Positions 39,861-52,418 of a stretch of 64,000 nt of DNA are shown piece after piece (within the stretch, counting starts at the first letter, position 1; each line of letters starts with the position of its first letter). Below the pieces are notes generated by a model. The model saw nothing but the letters and a program-made list of their open reading frames with translations, was not told the origin of the DNA and searched no databases. Both the position numbers and the translations under genes were made by a program. The stretch lies in NCBI GenBank assembly GCA_029204225.1, contig CM055097.1, positions 1,843,414 to 1,907,413 of the forward strand. The letters run 5' to 3'. The stretch comes from Diphasiastrum complanatum (taxonomy: Eukaryota > Streptophyta > Lycopodiopsida > Lycopodiales > Lycopodiaceae).

Positions 39861-39984
39861 TATACCACAATCATATGTACGCCTCTTGTTGTCAACTCTC
39901 TCAACGTGATAATGATGTCCATATGCCCACATGGAAGTGTATGATTTATACTGAAACTCAAAAAAAAAAAAAAACAAATGCCCA

Positions 39985-40330
39985 TTGCATGTGTTCTTCT
40001 TGGAACTGGACGTCGTCTTGGTTGAAAGGAGCTATGGCTAAAAGAGATATAAAATTGACAAAGATTAGTAGAATAGTTGATTCCTAAATCTCCATTTAGC
40101 AGATTTCTGTGGAATGCCACTCTTTCCTTGAGGTAGCATATTAGATTTACTGCCACTCATGGCCTACTAGGTGTTGCGGAGAACTAACTTGTTCAGTTTT
40201 TTGGGGATGCTTTCCTTTTGGCTGTTCACGGAAAGAGGAGAACCATGATGTCGAAGGATTTTGTTTTTCTGAAGCATCTTAGGAAGCCATATTCTTCTTT
40301 ACATCTTGATAATGCTACAACCTCCTGAGA
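39985..40330 (+). pseudogene. Histone H3-like core, broken
   Basis: Two frames joined by one shift near 40070 follow the H3 globular domain: LKGAMAKRDIKLTK (compare PGTVALREIRRYQK), VE-stop-LIPKSPFSRF (TELLIRKLPFQRL), IRFTATHGLLGVAEN-stop-LVQFF (LRFQSSAV.ALQEA.EAYLVGLF), GDAFLLAVHGKRRTMMSKDF (EDTNLCAIHAKRVTIMPKD) and FLKHLRKP. Stops: TAG 40075-40077, TAG 40132-40134, TAA 40184-40186. KDF and the C-terminal tail beyond LR recall CENH3-type variants more than canonical H3, but divergence is high. No introns seen. A decayed or very divergent H3 variant copy is inferred. Confidence 0.5.
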
Positions 40331-42133
40331 CCTTCCACTCGACATGACCAATCTTCCAACTACCTCCTAAAGGAAGAGAAAGCAAGAGAAACCTATCAAA
40401 GCAGGTTCACGTAAGCCCAAGCCCCCTCACAAGACTCTTGCCAAGAGATCAAGAATAGTTTAGACCACACCTTTAGTGTCTTCTGAATCAGAGTATTCAG
40501 GTGAGGTTCTTCCTCCTCCTCTTCCTCCTCCAGTAAAGCCAAGTTCTTTGTCAAGATGGTTTTCGACGAAAGATGTTGATTCCCTTCTCAAGAGCACTGC
40601 TCTTTGGGGTTTCCTCTCCAAATTCATGCAATGCTCAAGAAAACCGGGAAACTATAAGAGCAAAATTGGCAAGTTTTCTCAAAAATCGGCATCATAAAAT
40701 GTCTGATGGTTTTTTATACAAGCATATATATTTGTAGATTTTTTAAAAATTTTGCCTTCTACATCTTGCATCTCAAATCTTCTGCCGACAAAATGCCATA
40801 TATTTACTATAATAAATTATTTTATAAAGTTAATAAACCTATGAAACACAAGTCTTATAAAGAACCGCCTAATTTACTTCGCACAACTTTTTTCCATATG
40901 GAAACGGCAAACATAAAATTTAATCATTTCAAAAAGTTGTCAAGTTTTCAAAAGTCAACTTCCTGTAAGTTTTTTTTTATGAAATTAGGTTTCGAAGAAA
41001 GATGTCGGTTCATCCCATACTTTGCTGGCTTTCCCGAACATAGGTGGACTTGTATGGAACTTGGAATCCTGAAGGGTCTCTTTTGGGTCATGCCCTACCA
41101 CCTTTGGCATTTGCAATCGCAATGCAAGGCAATGGTCTATGTTATGTGAAAGAATGGCAATATTTTTTTTTTTGCAAAACTATTAATATTAGGAATCAAC
41201 AACATGTACATAGAAACGTCCAGAATGATCAAGGGCAGTAGAAGCCCTTCCTCAAGAGTGGGAAACTATAAAAAGCATAAAAGGACTTGAGCACACCCCG
41301 CGCATGGAGCTAGTCCAATAAGTACAAAAAGTAAAAGGTACATTAGTAGCTAAAGTAGGTGCATCGCAAAGTAAAAACACATAGTGGCCAAAGGTGGTAA
41401 AAATGAACCATAAAAAACCATTTGATTGACGTAGTCCAAAGCTTCCACAACATAGAGAGCTTGCAAACATGCCAAATTAAGGTGAGTGAAGTCCTAGCCA
41501 TGTAGTGCGAGTCACCAAGCAATATTGAAGCTACTATGACTTGAGGAAGAGCCAGCTAGTGACCGGAGCAAGAGTGCAAAGTCCCTCCAAAGGTGCCTGT
41601 TGCAGTGAAAGAACTACAGTCTCTTCATAACTGGGCAAAGACAATCAGAAAGAAAAGGCCACTTGGCATGAAGGGGGGAGGGAGTTGGAGATAATGCAGA
41701 AGACAAGATATCGAAGCTTACCGACCGGATGGTAGCAAACCTAGATCGTAGGCAGAAGGAGAATCAGAACAGCCCCAACTAGAGTTGTAGAAAGCATGAA
41801 GGAGGGAGGGGTTAGCTCTAAGGTGGGTAGTAGAAAACTTGAAGAGGGAAAGTTGAAGTATAGACTCCTAGCCTTCAAGAAAGAGAGGACTGGTCAGACG
41901 CAATGTGAAGGCCACGACTCATGAAAGAAACAAGGTAAAAAAGGGTTCCCCTACATTAAGTGGACTTGGGAGAAGGGCTGATAGGAAGCAACATGGATGA
42001 GTTGATGACAGGTGGAGAGGCCCTTGCCTCCAAGTGACAGACAAAACCTAGGGTGTAAACGGAACCAAGGAGGAGAATCCAGGGGAAAAATGGATGAGGT
42101 CCAAATGGGTTCATCGACAAATAGGGGAGGTGT
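40331..42133. other. Weak frames, no gene called
   Basis: A basic stretch (RKRKQEKPIKAGSRKP) and a Pro-rich frame (40476-40697) follow the H3-like remnant in the same orientation. They could be part of one decayed gene or of an unknown element. 41250-42130 is purine-rich and non-coding, possibly retroelement leader or LTR for the copia gag at 42134. Confidence 0.35.
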
Positions 42134-42974
42134 ATGGCACCGATGAAAGCGAGAAAAGAGAATGTTACCAATGAACTTATCAAGGAGATTGGTAAGTGCA
42201 TATCATCTTTGGAGGCTTGGGAAGCTTTGAAGAAGCTTTATGAATCCAAGTCTACATCAAGAGTGCTTACTCTTAGGAGGCAAATCTTTCAAAGTTTGCA
42301 AAAGAAGGAAGAGAGTACTCATGCTTTTGTTTTGAGGGTTAAAGCATTCAATGACGAGTTAGCATGTATTGATGAAAGCATTAAGGATGTATAAGAACTT
42401 GTTCAAGTTATACTTAATGGCTTGTTGGATGATCATGCTAATCTTGTTCAAAGTTTTGCTATTCAAAAGACTTTGCCATAGTATTGTGGATTTGCAAGAG
42501 ATCTTGGTGAATGAGGAGTTTAGGCTTCAATCAAGAAGAGGTGGATCTACATCAACATCTCATTATGAAGAGAATGCTATGTTCATCAAATGCAAGTTCA
42601 AGGGCAAAGGCAAAGGCAGTTGGTCTAAAGGTCAAGATCAAGGTGAGACTTCCTCTTTTGGCAAAAAGAAAGATAAGTCTAAGTTGAAATGCTTTTATTG
42701 TGGAATCAAAGGGCATTTTGCAAATGAATGTTTGAAGAAGCAAAGAGATGAGAGTAGTAAGAAAATCAACTTTACTACTAATGATGAGGATCTAGGTGGT
42801 GGTGATTCTCTTTTGATGTGTTCTTCAAGTCCAATATCCAGTGAAGGTGACAAAGATTCATGGTGGATTGATAGTGGAGCTAGTTCGCACATGACTAGTC
42901 ACAAGGAGTTCTTTACTTCTTTGTTCACTTATGATGGAGCCAAGAAAGCAATTCACATGGCCAAACACAAATAG
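42134..42974 (+). pseudogene. Copia gag, zinc knuckle and protease start (truncated)
   Basis: Gag core SSLEAWEALKKLYESKS and LVQVILNGLLDDHANLV is split by a TAA near 42392 and a frame change. CFYCGIKGHFANEC is an intact C-x2-C-x4-H-x4-C knuckle, and WWIDSGASSHMTSHKEFF is the protease start with DSGA. Stops at 42974. It is a sister of the minus-strand copy at 56.1-57.7 kb. Confidence 0.8.
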
Positions 42975-43039
42975 AAAGGTGGCAATTTGGAGCTAGTCAC
43001 GAGCATGAAACAAAAGTTATTTGGCAAAGATGTTAGGGA

Positions 43040-43165
43040 AGGAGTCTTTAAACTCAAGTAAGGTCAAAGGAGCAGCAAGGAAGTGTTGTTCAAGTTTACT
43101 TTACTTGTTCTATCTCATGTTTGAGCTATTTCATGTGAATGTGTGCAAATGGTCAAGATATGGAT
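43040..43165. repeat. Segment shared with 55476-55590
   Basis: AAGGTCAAAGGAGCAGCAAG and TCTCATGTTTGAG.AATTTCATG-type sequence occur here and near 55480-55585 in the same orientation, so the two flanks of the array share an older repeat. Confidence 0.65.
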
Positions 43166-43167
43166 GC

Positions 43168-43978
43168 TGTGCAAAAAGTACAAAAAGGACCAAGTGGATC
43201 CTAATCTGATCCTCAAGAGGGATTGGTTGTCAGATTACTTGATCTATCAATCTACTTGAGATTAAGATCAATCTAGATCAATTCTAGACACAAAATCCTA
43301 ACAAGAACAATCATTAATTGAAGGTAGGTGTACTTTCTGGTTTCACACGTGTGAAACACTGTATGAGTACAGAATCCAACCCGAAAATCAAGTAAACATT
43401 GATAGAACCTCAAAACAATCAAAACAAATGTAGACAAATGGAGAGAATTACTCAAAATTGCTTCCAAAACCAAGATTGGTGTCTCACATTGATTATGGCC
43501 AAATAAGCCTCTATATATACACTTTTGGAGCTCGAGGTACTGATCATGCATCAGATCTCACACGTGTGAGGATGCCTTGTCACCATCATGCAATTTGACA
43601 CTTGGATCAAAACTTTCCATTTTGGGCATTTTTGGTCTATTTTTCTACTATATGGAGAATTTCATGGAAATCTTATAGAAGAAAAACCTCGTCTACTTCA
43701 GCTATTTCCACACGTGTGAGCTGTCCTCTACACATGGGATGTGACACCTATTCAAAATATTTGGCTCATGCAATCATTAGATTGGTGTCATATGTCATAT
43801 CTCTAGAAAACTAGTTTTTGGCCATTTTAGCCACTAGAACTTGAAATAAATCATATGTACAACATATATGATTATGGTACATGAAAAGTAGACTAGTTTC
43901 ACACGTGGGAACAGGCTCCACACATGTGTGTCTACAAGATTTTTGGCCTCTACCAAGCTTATTTTTGCATTTTTCACA
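43168..43978 (-). mobile_element. Array LTR 1 (811 bp)
   Basis: Begins TGTGCAAAAAG and ends TTTTTCACA on the plus strand, next to the polypurine tract CTCCTCAAAAAT (reverse). Contains three exact CACACGTGTG palindromes (43344-43353, 43559-43568, 43709-43718) and, on the minus strand, a TATATATAG box near 43513. Flanking 5-mers (GATGC left of this LTR, CAAAC right of LTR 3) do not match, so no target-site duplication is visible for the array. Confidence 0.88.
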
Positions 43979-43990
43979 CTCCTCAAAAAT

Positions 43991-46102
43991 CTAGCTTGGT
44001 AAATCTAGCATAGATCTATCTATAACTCCAAGAGCCAATCTTAATTTTATAAATGGATCTTTAGGCAATGCCTTGGTGAGTATATCAGCAATGCAATCTG
44101 ATGATGAAACTTGAATAAGCTTGATCTCCTTTGCTTGCACTTTCTCCCTCACGAAATGATGTGCAATCTCGATGTGCTTTGTTCGAGCATGGAAGACTGG
44201 ATTGTTTGCAAGTTGTTGAGCTGCTTGATTATCACAATATATGCATGGAATGTCTTCATCCTTGATCACATGTAGCTCCTCCAAAAGCCTTTTAAGCCAA
44301 AGAACCTCCTTTTTTGTTGTTGTCATAGCTTTATATTCGGATTCTGTTGATGAAAGAGAGATGGTATCTTGCTTTTTGGAAAGCCAAGATATAGCTCCTC
44401 CACATAAGAATGTAGCAAATGCACTTATGGATCTTCTATCCATCTTGTCACCTGCAAAACTTGAGTCCACATATGCTCTCAAACAAATATTAGTCCTTTC
44501 ATAAACTATGCCAAAGTCTTTTGTAGCCGAGATGTACCTTAACACCCTTTTTGCTCCTTTCCAATGACATATTAATGGACTTTGCATGTATTGACTCAAA
44601 TTGCCAACACAAAAACTAAGATATGGTCTGGTGATGGTTAAGTATATCAAGGAACCAATATGCATTCTATAGGTAGTGATGTCCTCAAAGGATGCTTCAT
44701 CACTTTCCTTAGAAACTTTTACACCTAGTTCCATAGGAGTTTCAACTCCTTTACAATCAATCATGCCAAATCTTGCTAAGATTGATCTAGCATACTTAGA
44801 TTGACATATGAAGGTAAAATCATTACTTCTAGTGACTTCTATTCCAAGTATAACTTTAAGAAGTTCTAGATCTACCATCTTAAATTCACTAGACAAGGAA
44901 ACTTTTACATTCTTGATGCCATCTAGATCATTTCCTGTGAGTATAATGTCATCAACATATAAAACTAGGATAATGATCTTTCCATCATTACATTTGTAGT
45001 ACAATGATGGTTCATAAGAACTTACAACAAATCCAATGGAAATAAGATAGGAATGTAACCTAGAGTACCATGCTCTTGGTGCTTGCTTGAGTCCATAAAG
45101 ACTCTTCTTCAAGAGACACACCTTGTCTTCTTCTCCATCTTTGATGAAGCCCTCGGGTTGGCACATGTAGATTTCCCCTTCCAGGAATCCATTCAAGAAA
45201 GCATTTGTCACATCAAGTTGGAAGAGCTCCCATTTGAAAGAAGTTGCAAGACATATGATTAATCTAATGGTCACAAGCTTTGCAACAGGTGCAAAGTTTT
45301 CATCATAATCTATGCCTTTGACTTGCAAAAAACCTTTTGCTACAAGTCTAGCTTTGTACTTATGAATGGAACCATCTTGATTATATTTCAATCTATATAT
45401 CCATTTACAAGTAAGAGGCTTCTTTCCATAAGGTAAATCAACAAGTTTTCAAGTTTGATTTTCCATTAATGCATCAAACTCTACTTGCATAGCTTTCCTC
45501 CAATATTGAGACTTATTTGCTTCCTCAAAACTAGTTGGTTCTTCAAGCATAGTAGTCAAGAAAGTATAAGAGTTGAGTAGTTGAGAATCTTCCCTTTGCT
45601 CCCCTTTGTCACTATAACTGAGCCTTGATGGCTCAATCCTTGTCCTTGTTGATCTTCTTGGCACCCTTGGACTTGGAGTAGGTTCCACTTGGTCTTCATC
45701 TTCATGAAGCTCCTCCTCGGCCATAGCATGATCTTTGACAAGTTGAGTGTTGTTGGAAGTCACCTTTGGCTTGGAGAGATTCATCAAAAGTACATCTCTA
45801 CTAGCAACGACTTTTTTTGTAATCGGATCATATATCCTATAAGCTTTCTTACTTTCACTATAACCTACAAAGATGCCTTTGAAAGAAGTGACATCTTCCT
45901 TTTTCCTTGTTTCTAAAGGAATATGTACATAACAAGTACATCCAAAAACTTTCAAATCACTAAGATTTGGCTTTTTGCCAAACAATACTTCATAAGGTGT
46001 AAGTCCTTTAATGGCACTATTAGTCATTCTATTACAAAGAAAGTTTGCACATAAAATAGCTTCTCCCCAAAATGAAATAGGAAGAGATTCATCTAATCTC
46101 AT
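43991..46102 (-). pseudogene. Copia integrase end, RT and RNase H, array copy 1
   Basis: One frame runs from KNRTLCECAKAMRLDESLP near 46140 through FWGEAILCANFLCNR, LTPYEVLFGKKPNL and FGCTCYVHIP to TGA at 45449-45451, then continues in frame (KLVDLPYGKKPLTCKW) to 43991. RT: LFQLDVTNAFLNG, SLYGLKQAPRAWY, VLYVDDIILTGND. RNase H: AYVDSSFAGD, STESEYKAM, YCDNQAAQQLA, ADILTKALPKD. All catalytic boxes are present; the single stop and the missing protease and integrase core make it non-autonomous. The internal region appears identical to that at 48882-50993. Confidence 0.92.
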
Positions 46103-46140
46103 AGCTTTAGCACACTCACATAGTGTCCTATTCTTTCTCT

Positions 46141-47239
46141 CAGGGAATTAATCTTTGCCCTTCAAATTGAAGGTTCTGTAAACAAAACCAAAGGTATCTG
46201 CAACTCGGCGAAGGTTTCTTGAAAGAGGGTAGAAAGTTATCAGCTATGATGATGCTTTTTGCCTCTTTTTTGACCAAATCTGGCAAATTTGACCGATTTT
46301 TATTATTGTCTTTGATATTTCAGATTCAAATGGATCTTAAGATTGGTAGTTTCAAATAAGCCAATTCACTCAAATCAAGCAAAATCAATCCCGAGTTAAC
46401 CTTAAAATGTAGATCTAACACTATTCATGCCACGACAAGATGCCTAATGCAAGCTAACTATCCAACAATCATGCTGCAACTGAACAATTGGCGTAGCTCC
46501 TCGGCAATGACGCCAAAATTGTAGTGGGTTTCTTTCCTTGCCTAACCTAAATCCAAGTTCTAGTTAATCTAGCATCAAAGAGACGGAGTTAGTTGTCACG
46601 CGTAGGTTCGTTCCCATGAGAGTGATAGTTTAGTTCAGATTTCAACATGAATGGAGGATTCACATCTATCTCTACATCCATTAACCCTATTCTTTAACAC
46701 TACTACAGATCCCTTAGCACTTACAATCCCTTAACACTACACATCCACAACAGAGATAGCTTACTCTTTCTCTCTCTCCCTTTCTCTCTCATAAAAAGTA
46801 TAATAACATACAATCCCAATAATAATCAAATCCAACAATTAGCAAAATCCAAATAAGCATGAGAGATGGAGGAAAAGTGATAGAGAGCAAGGACATTCAT
46901 CAATCCATTTCTGAAGAGAACCAATCTGCTTTATTGAAATGAGAAAATGAACATGAGGAGCAACTCGAGTTGGTCCCTTCTTATAGTAGAGAGGAGGACC
47001 CTGGCCTCTGAATCCTATTGGTCCAGTCTTGCCTCTCTTTTTATTCAAATTTAAAAAAGTGTGGGAACCATCAAAATTGGAGGGAAACCCAACTTTATTC
47101 ACTAACTTGACATTTAGGCCCTGCGACATTAAAAGTACCGCAAAAAGGCCTAAAGTCCTTTTATTAAATTTTAACTAATCAATCAAATAACTGTGTGATC
47201 ATCGGATTGGACTTACACACGCATGGTGCCAAATCCCTC
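46141..47239 (-). mobile_element. Foreign gypsy-like segment replacing copia gag/protease/integrase core, copy 1
   Basis: Copia reading stops abruptly at 46140. On the minus strand the segment holds TGGCGTCATTGCCGAGGA (46498-46515), a tRNA-Asp primer site with three transitions, preceded by an LTR-like end ACTACA. So it is leader plus LTR of a gypsy element. The same insert sits in array copy 2. Confidence 0.6.
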
Positions 47240-47527
47240 TCACTTATTAGCTAGGGTTAGGGTTGCCTTGAGATCCACAAACCCTCCAACATTAGCCAAT
47301 TCAACTCCTCCTTGAGGTTTTACTTCCACCTCAAGTACTATGTCATAAAGATCATGACGTACAAGCAAAGACTCCATTCGAACTATCCAAGTAGCATAAT
47401 TAGTAGACGTAAGTCTTTCACTAGCTTCAAGCAAAAAACCACCCATTGATGCCATTTTTGAATGTGAAAAAGCACTAGAAACTCTTATGGTTTCTCTAAG
47501 AGATCTGAACCTAAAGTCTTCTAGCAA
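47240..47527 (-). pseudogene. Copia gag N-terminus, copy 1
   Basis: MASMGGFLLEASERLTSTNY, then ATWIVRMESLLVRHDLYDIVL, is the start of a copia gag (UBN2-type). Coding resemblance ends at about residue 75, where the foreign segment begins. Confidence 0.75.
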
Positions 47528-48043
47528 TTTAGAAAGCTTATCGACTCAATCCTATCACTCACGAACCAATCTAGAATGATGAAAATTTAGATTCTAGTCT
47601 CAAACTTGCAAAATCACTCCTTAATCTATGATTTTTAGCAATTTCTCTCTTCAACCTCAACATACACTCAAAAAATCAGGGAAGATCAATTAGTGCACCT
47701 AATTCAAGCTTCAATTTTAATTTTTTGGCTGATCTAATCCAAGAACTAAACAAGGGGTAGATTCACTATAGAAAATGCTTGATTTTGCACTAAAAATCAC
47801 TCAAATTGGGTATGTGAGTCAAATTCTACAAATTTTTGAAATTTCTCAGTCAAAACCGGAGCTGTATGGCCTCACACGTGTGAAAAGGGTTCCTACAGGC
47901 CACAACAAGATCTGGACCAAAAATTTTGAGGATAGCTATCAAATCCAACTCGTTACACAAAATTTGACTAGTTTACAAAAAATTGCTAATTTTGGCTTTG
48001 ATTTGGATTAACCCTATCAATTTCAACAAAACCTCTTGTACTA

Positions 48044-48056
48044 GGCTCTGATACCA
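48044..48056 (-). promoter_or_regulatory. Copia PBS, array copy 1
   Basis: Reverse complement of TGGTATCAGAGCC, the tRNA-iMet primer site, touching LTR 2. Confidence 0.88.
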
Positions 48057-48869
48057 TGTGCAAAGAGTACAAAAATGACCAAGAGTGGATCCTAATTTGA
48101 TCCTCAAGAGGGATTGGTTGTCAGATTACTTGATCTATCAATCTACTTGAGATTAAGATCAATCTAGATCAATTCTAGACACAAAATCCTAACAAGAACA
48201 ATCATTAATTGAAGGTAGGTGTACTTTCTGGTTTCACACGTGTGAAACATTGTATGAGTACGGACTCCAACCTGAAAATCAAGTACACATTGAAAGACCC
48301 TCAAAACAATCAAAACAAATGTAGACAAATGGAGAGAATTACTCAAAATTGCTTCCAAAACCAAGATTGGTGTCTCACATTGATTATGGCCAAATAAGCC
48401 TCTATATATACACTTTTGGAGCTCGAGGTACTGATCATGCATCAGATCTCACACGTGTGAGGATGCCTTGTCACCATCATGCAATTTGACACTTGGATCA
48501 AAACTTTCCATTTTGGGCATTTTTGGTCTATTTTTCTACTATATGGAGAATTTCATGGAAATCTTATAGAAGAAAAACCTCGTCTACTTCAGCTATTTCC
48601 ACACGTGTGAGCTGTCCTCTACACATGGGATGTGACACCTATTCAAAATATTTGGCTCATGCAATCATTAGATTGGTGCCATATGTCATATCTCTAGAAA
48701 ACTAGTTTTTGGCCATTTTAGCCACTAGAACTTGAAATAAATCATATGTACAACATATATGATTATGGTACATGAAAAGTAGACTAGTTTCACACGTGGG
48801 AACAGGCTCCACACATGTGTGTCTACAAGATTTTTGGCCTCTACCAAGCTTATTTTTGCATTTTTCACA
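48057..48869 (-). mobile_element. Array LTR 2, mosaic (813 bp)
   Basis: The left part carries LTR 3 variants (CGGACTCCAACCTG, GAAAGACCC); the right part carries LTR 1 variants (GAATTACTC, GAGGTACTG, CTTATAGAAG). The switch lies between about 48300 and 48340. One later site (GGTGCCATATG) again matches LTR 3. Confidence 0.88.
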
Positions 48870-48881
48870 CTCCTCAAAAAT

Positions 48882-50993
48882 CTAGCTTGGTAAATCTAGC
48901 ATAGATCTATCTATAACTCCAAGAGCCAATCTTAATTTTATAAATGGATCTTTAGGCAATGCCTTGGTGAGTATATCAGCAATGCAATCTGATGATGAAA
49001 CTTGAATAAGCTTGATCTCCTTTGCTTGCACTTTCTCCCTCACGAAATGATGTGCAATCTCGATGTGCTTTGTTCGAGCATGGAAGACTGGATTGTTTGC
49101 AAGTTGTTGAGCTGCTTGATTATCACAATATATGCATGGAATGTCTTCATCCTTGATCACATGTAGCTCCTCCAAAAGCCTTTTAAGCCAAAGAACCTCC
49201 TTTTTTGTTGTTGTCATAGCTTTATATTCGGATTCTGTTGATGAAAGAGAGATGGTATCTTGCTTTTTGGAAAGCCAAGATATAGCTCCTCCACATAAGA
49301 ATGTAGCAAATGCACTTATGGATCTTCTATCCATCTTGTCACCTGCAAAACTTGAGTCCACATATGCTCTCAAACAAATATTAGTCCTTTCATAAACTAT
49401 GCCAAAGTCTTTTGTAGCCGAGATGTACCTTAACACCCTTTTTGCTCCTTTCCAATGACATATTAATGGACTTTGCATGTATTGACTCAAATTGCCAACA
49501 CAAAAACTAAGATATGGTCTGGTGATGGTTAAGTATATCAAGGAACCAATATGCATTCTATAGGTAGTGATGTCCTCAAAGGATGCTTCATCACTTTCCT
49601 TAGAAACTTTTACACCTAGTTCCATAGGAGTTTCAACTCCTTTACAATCAATCATGCCAAATCTTGCTAAGATTGATCTAGCATACTTAGATTGACATAT
49701 GAAGGTAAAATCATTACTTCTAGTGACTTCTATTCCAAGTATAACTTTAAGAAGTTCTAGATCTACCATCTTAAATTCACTAGACAAGGAAACTTTTACA
49801 TTCTTGATGCCATCTAGATCATTTCCTGTGAGTATAATGTCATCAACATATAAAACTAGGATAATGATCTTTCCATCATTACATTTGTAGTACAATGATG
49901 GTTCATAAGAACTTACAACAAATCCAATGGAAATAAGATAGGAATGTAACCTAGAGTACCATGCTCTTGGTGCTTGCTTGAGTCCATAAAGACTCTTCTT
50001 CAAGAGACACACCTTGTCTTCTTCTCCATCTTTGATGAAGCCCTCGGGTTGGCACATGTAGATTTCCCCTTCCAGGAATCCATTCAAGAAAGCATTTGTC
50101 ACATCAAGTTGGAAGAGCTCCCATTTGAAAGAAGTTGCAAGACATATGATTAATCTAATGGTCACAAGCTTTGCAACAGGTGCAAAGTTTTCATCATAAT
50201 CTATGCCTTTGACTTGCAAAAAACCTTTTGCTACAAGTCTAGCTTTGTACTTATGAATGGAACCATCTTGATTATATTTCAATCTATATATCCATTTACA
50301 AGTAAGAGGCTTCTTTCCATAAGGTAAATCAACAAGTTTTCAAGTTTGATTTTCCATTAATGCATCAAACTCTACTTGCATAGCTTTCCTCCAATATTGA
50401 GACTTATTTGCTTCCTCAAAACTAGTTGGTTCTTCAAGCATAGTAGTCAAGAAAGTATAAGAGTTGAGTAGTTGAGAATCTTCCCTTTGCTCCCCTTTGT
50501 CACTATAACTGAGCCTTGATGGCTCAATCCTTGTCCTTGTTGATCTTCTTGGCACCCTTGGACTTGGAGTAGGTTCCACTTGGTCTTCATCTTCATGAAG
50601 CTCCTCCTCGGCCATAGCATGATCTTTGACAAGTTGAGTGTTGTTGGAAGTCACCTTTGGCTTGGAGAGATTCATCAAAAGTACATCTCTACTAGCAACG
50701 ACTTTTTTTGTAATCGGATCATATATCCTATAAGCTTTCTTACTTTCACTATAACCTACAAAGATGCCTTTGAAAGAAGTGACATCTTCCTTTTTCCTTG
50801 TTTCTAAAGGAATATGTACATAACAAGTACATCCAAAAACTTTCAAATCACTAAGATTTGGCTTTTTGCCAAACAATACTTCATAAGGTGTAAGTCCTTT
50901 AATGGCACTATTAGTCATTCTATTACAAAGAAAGTTTGCACATAAAATAGCTTCTCCCCAAAATGAAATAGGAAGAGATTCATCTAATCTCAT
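48882..50993 (-). pseudogene. Copia integrase end, RT and RNase H, array copy 2
   Basis: Exactly 4891 bp from copy 1, with the same TGA (50340-50342) and no amino-acid difference visible in the 466- and 217-residue frames. Same domain order and motifs as copy 1. Confidence 0.92.
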
Positions 50994-51031
50994 AGCTTTA
51001 GCACACTCACATAGTGTCCTATTCTTTCTCT

Positions 51032-52130
51032 CAGGGAATTAATCTTTGCCCTTCAAATTGAAGGTTCTGTAAACAAAACCAAAGGTATCTGCAACTCGGC
51101 GAAGGTTTCTTGAAAGAGGGTAGAAAGTTATCAGCTATGATGATGCTTTTTGCCTCTTTTTTGACCAAATCTGGCAAATTTGACCGATTTTTATTATTGT
51201 CTTTGATATTTCAGATTCAAATGGATCTTAAGATTGGTAGTTTCAAATAAGCCAATTCACTCAAATCAAGCAAAATCAATCCCGAGTTAACCTTAAAATG
51301 TAGATCTAACACTATTCATGCCACGACAAGATGCCTAATGCAAGCTAACTATCCAACAATCATGCTGCAACTGAACAATTGGCGTAGCTCCTCGGCAATG
51401 ACGCCAAAATTGTAGTGGGTTTCTTTCCTTGCCTAACCTAAATCCAAGTTCTAGTTAATCTAGCATCAAAGAGACGGAGTTAGTTGTCACGCGTAGGTTC
51501 GTTCCCATGAGAGTGATAGTTTAGTTCAGATTTCAACATGAATGGAGGATTCACATCTATCTCTACATCCATTAACCCTATTCTTTAACACTACTACAGA
51601 TCCCTTAGCACTTACAATCCCTTAACACTACACATCCACAACAGAGATAGCTTACTCTTTCTCTCTCTCCCTTTCTCTCTCATAAAAAGTATAATAACAT
51701 ACAATCCCAATAATAATCAAATCCAACAATTAGCAAAATCCAAATAAGCATGAGAGATGGAGGAAAAGTGATAGAGAGCAAGGACATTCATCAATCCATT
51801 TCTGAAGAGAACCAATCTGCTTTATTGAAATGAGAAAATGAACATGAGGAGCAACTCGAGTTGGTCCCTTCTTATAGTAGAGAGGAGGACCCTGGCCTCT
51901 GAATCCTATTGGTCCAGTCTTGCCTCTCTTTTTATTCAAATTTAAAAAAGTGTGGGAACCATCAAAATTGGAGGGAAACCCAACTTTATTCACTAACTTG
52001 ACATTTAGGCCCTGCGACATTAAAAGTACCGCAAAAAGGCCTAAAGTCCTTTTATTAAATTTTAACTAATCAATCAAATAACTGTGTGATCATCGGATTG
52101 GACTTACACACGCATGGTGCCAAATCCCTC
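51032..52130 (-). mobile_element. Foreign gypsy-like segment, copy 2
   Basis: Duplicate of 46141-47239, showing that this replacement predates the tandem duplication. The altered tRNA-Asp primer site is at 51389-51406. Confidence 0.6.
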
Positions 52131-52418
52131 TCACTTATTAGCTAGGGTTAGGGTTGCCTTGAGATCCACAAACCCTCCAACATTAGCCAATTCAACTCCT
52201 CCTTGAGGTTTTACTTCCACCTCAAGTACTATGTCATAAAGATCATGACGTACAAGCAAAGACTCCATTCGAACTATCCAAGTAGCATAATTAGTAGACG
52301 TAAGTCTTTCACTAGCTTCAAGCAAAAAACCACCCATTGATGCCATTTTTGAATGTGAAAAAGCACTAGAAACTCTTATGGTTTCTCTAAGAGATCTGAA
52401 CCTAAAGTCTTCTAGCAA
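52131..52418 (-). pseudogene. Copia gag N-terminus, copy 2
   Basis: Same as the gag start at 47240-47527. Confidence 0.75.

Noticed and set aside
39860-40156. Minus-strand ORF of 98 codons
   Set aside because: Antisense shadow of the histone H3-like remnant; no family resemblance.
44241-44504. Plus-strand ORFs inside the copia RT (also 44808, 45689, 49132, 49699, 50580)
   Set aside because: Antisense shadows repeated exactly in both array copies because the underlying RT and integrase sequence is duplicated.
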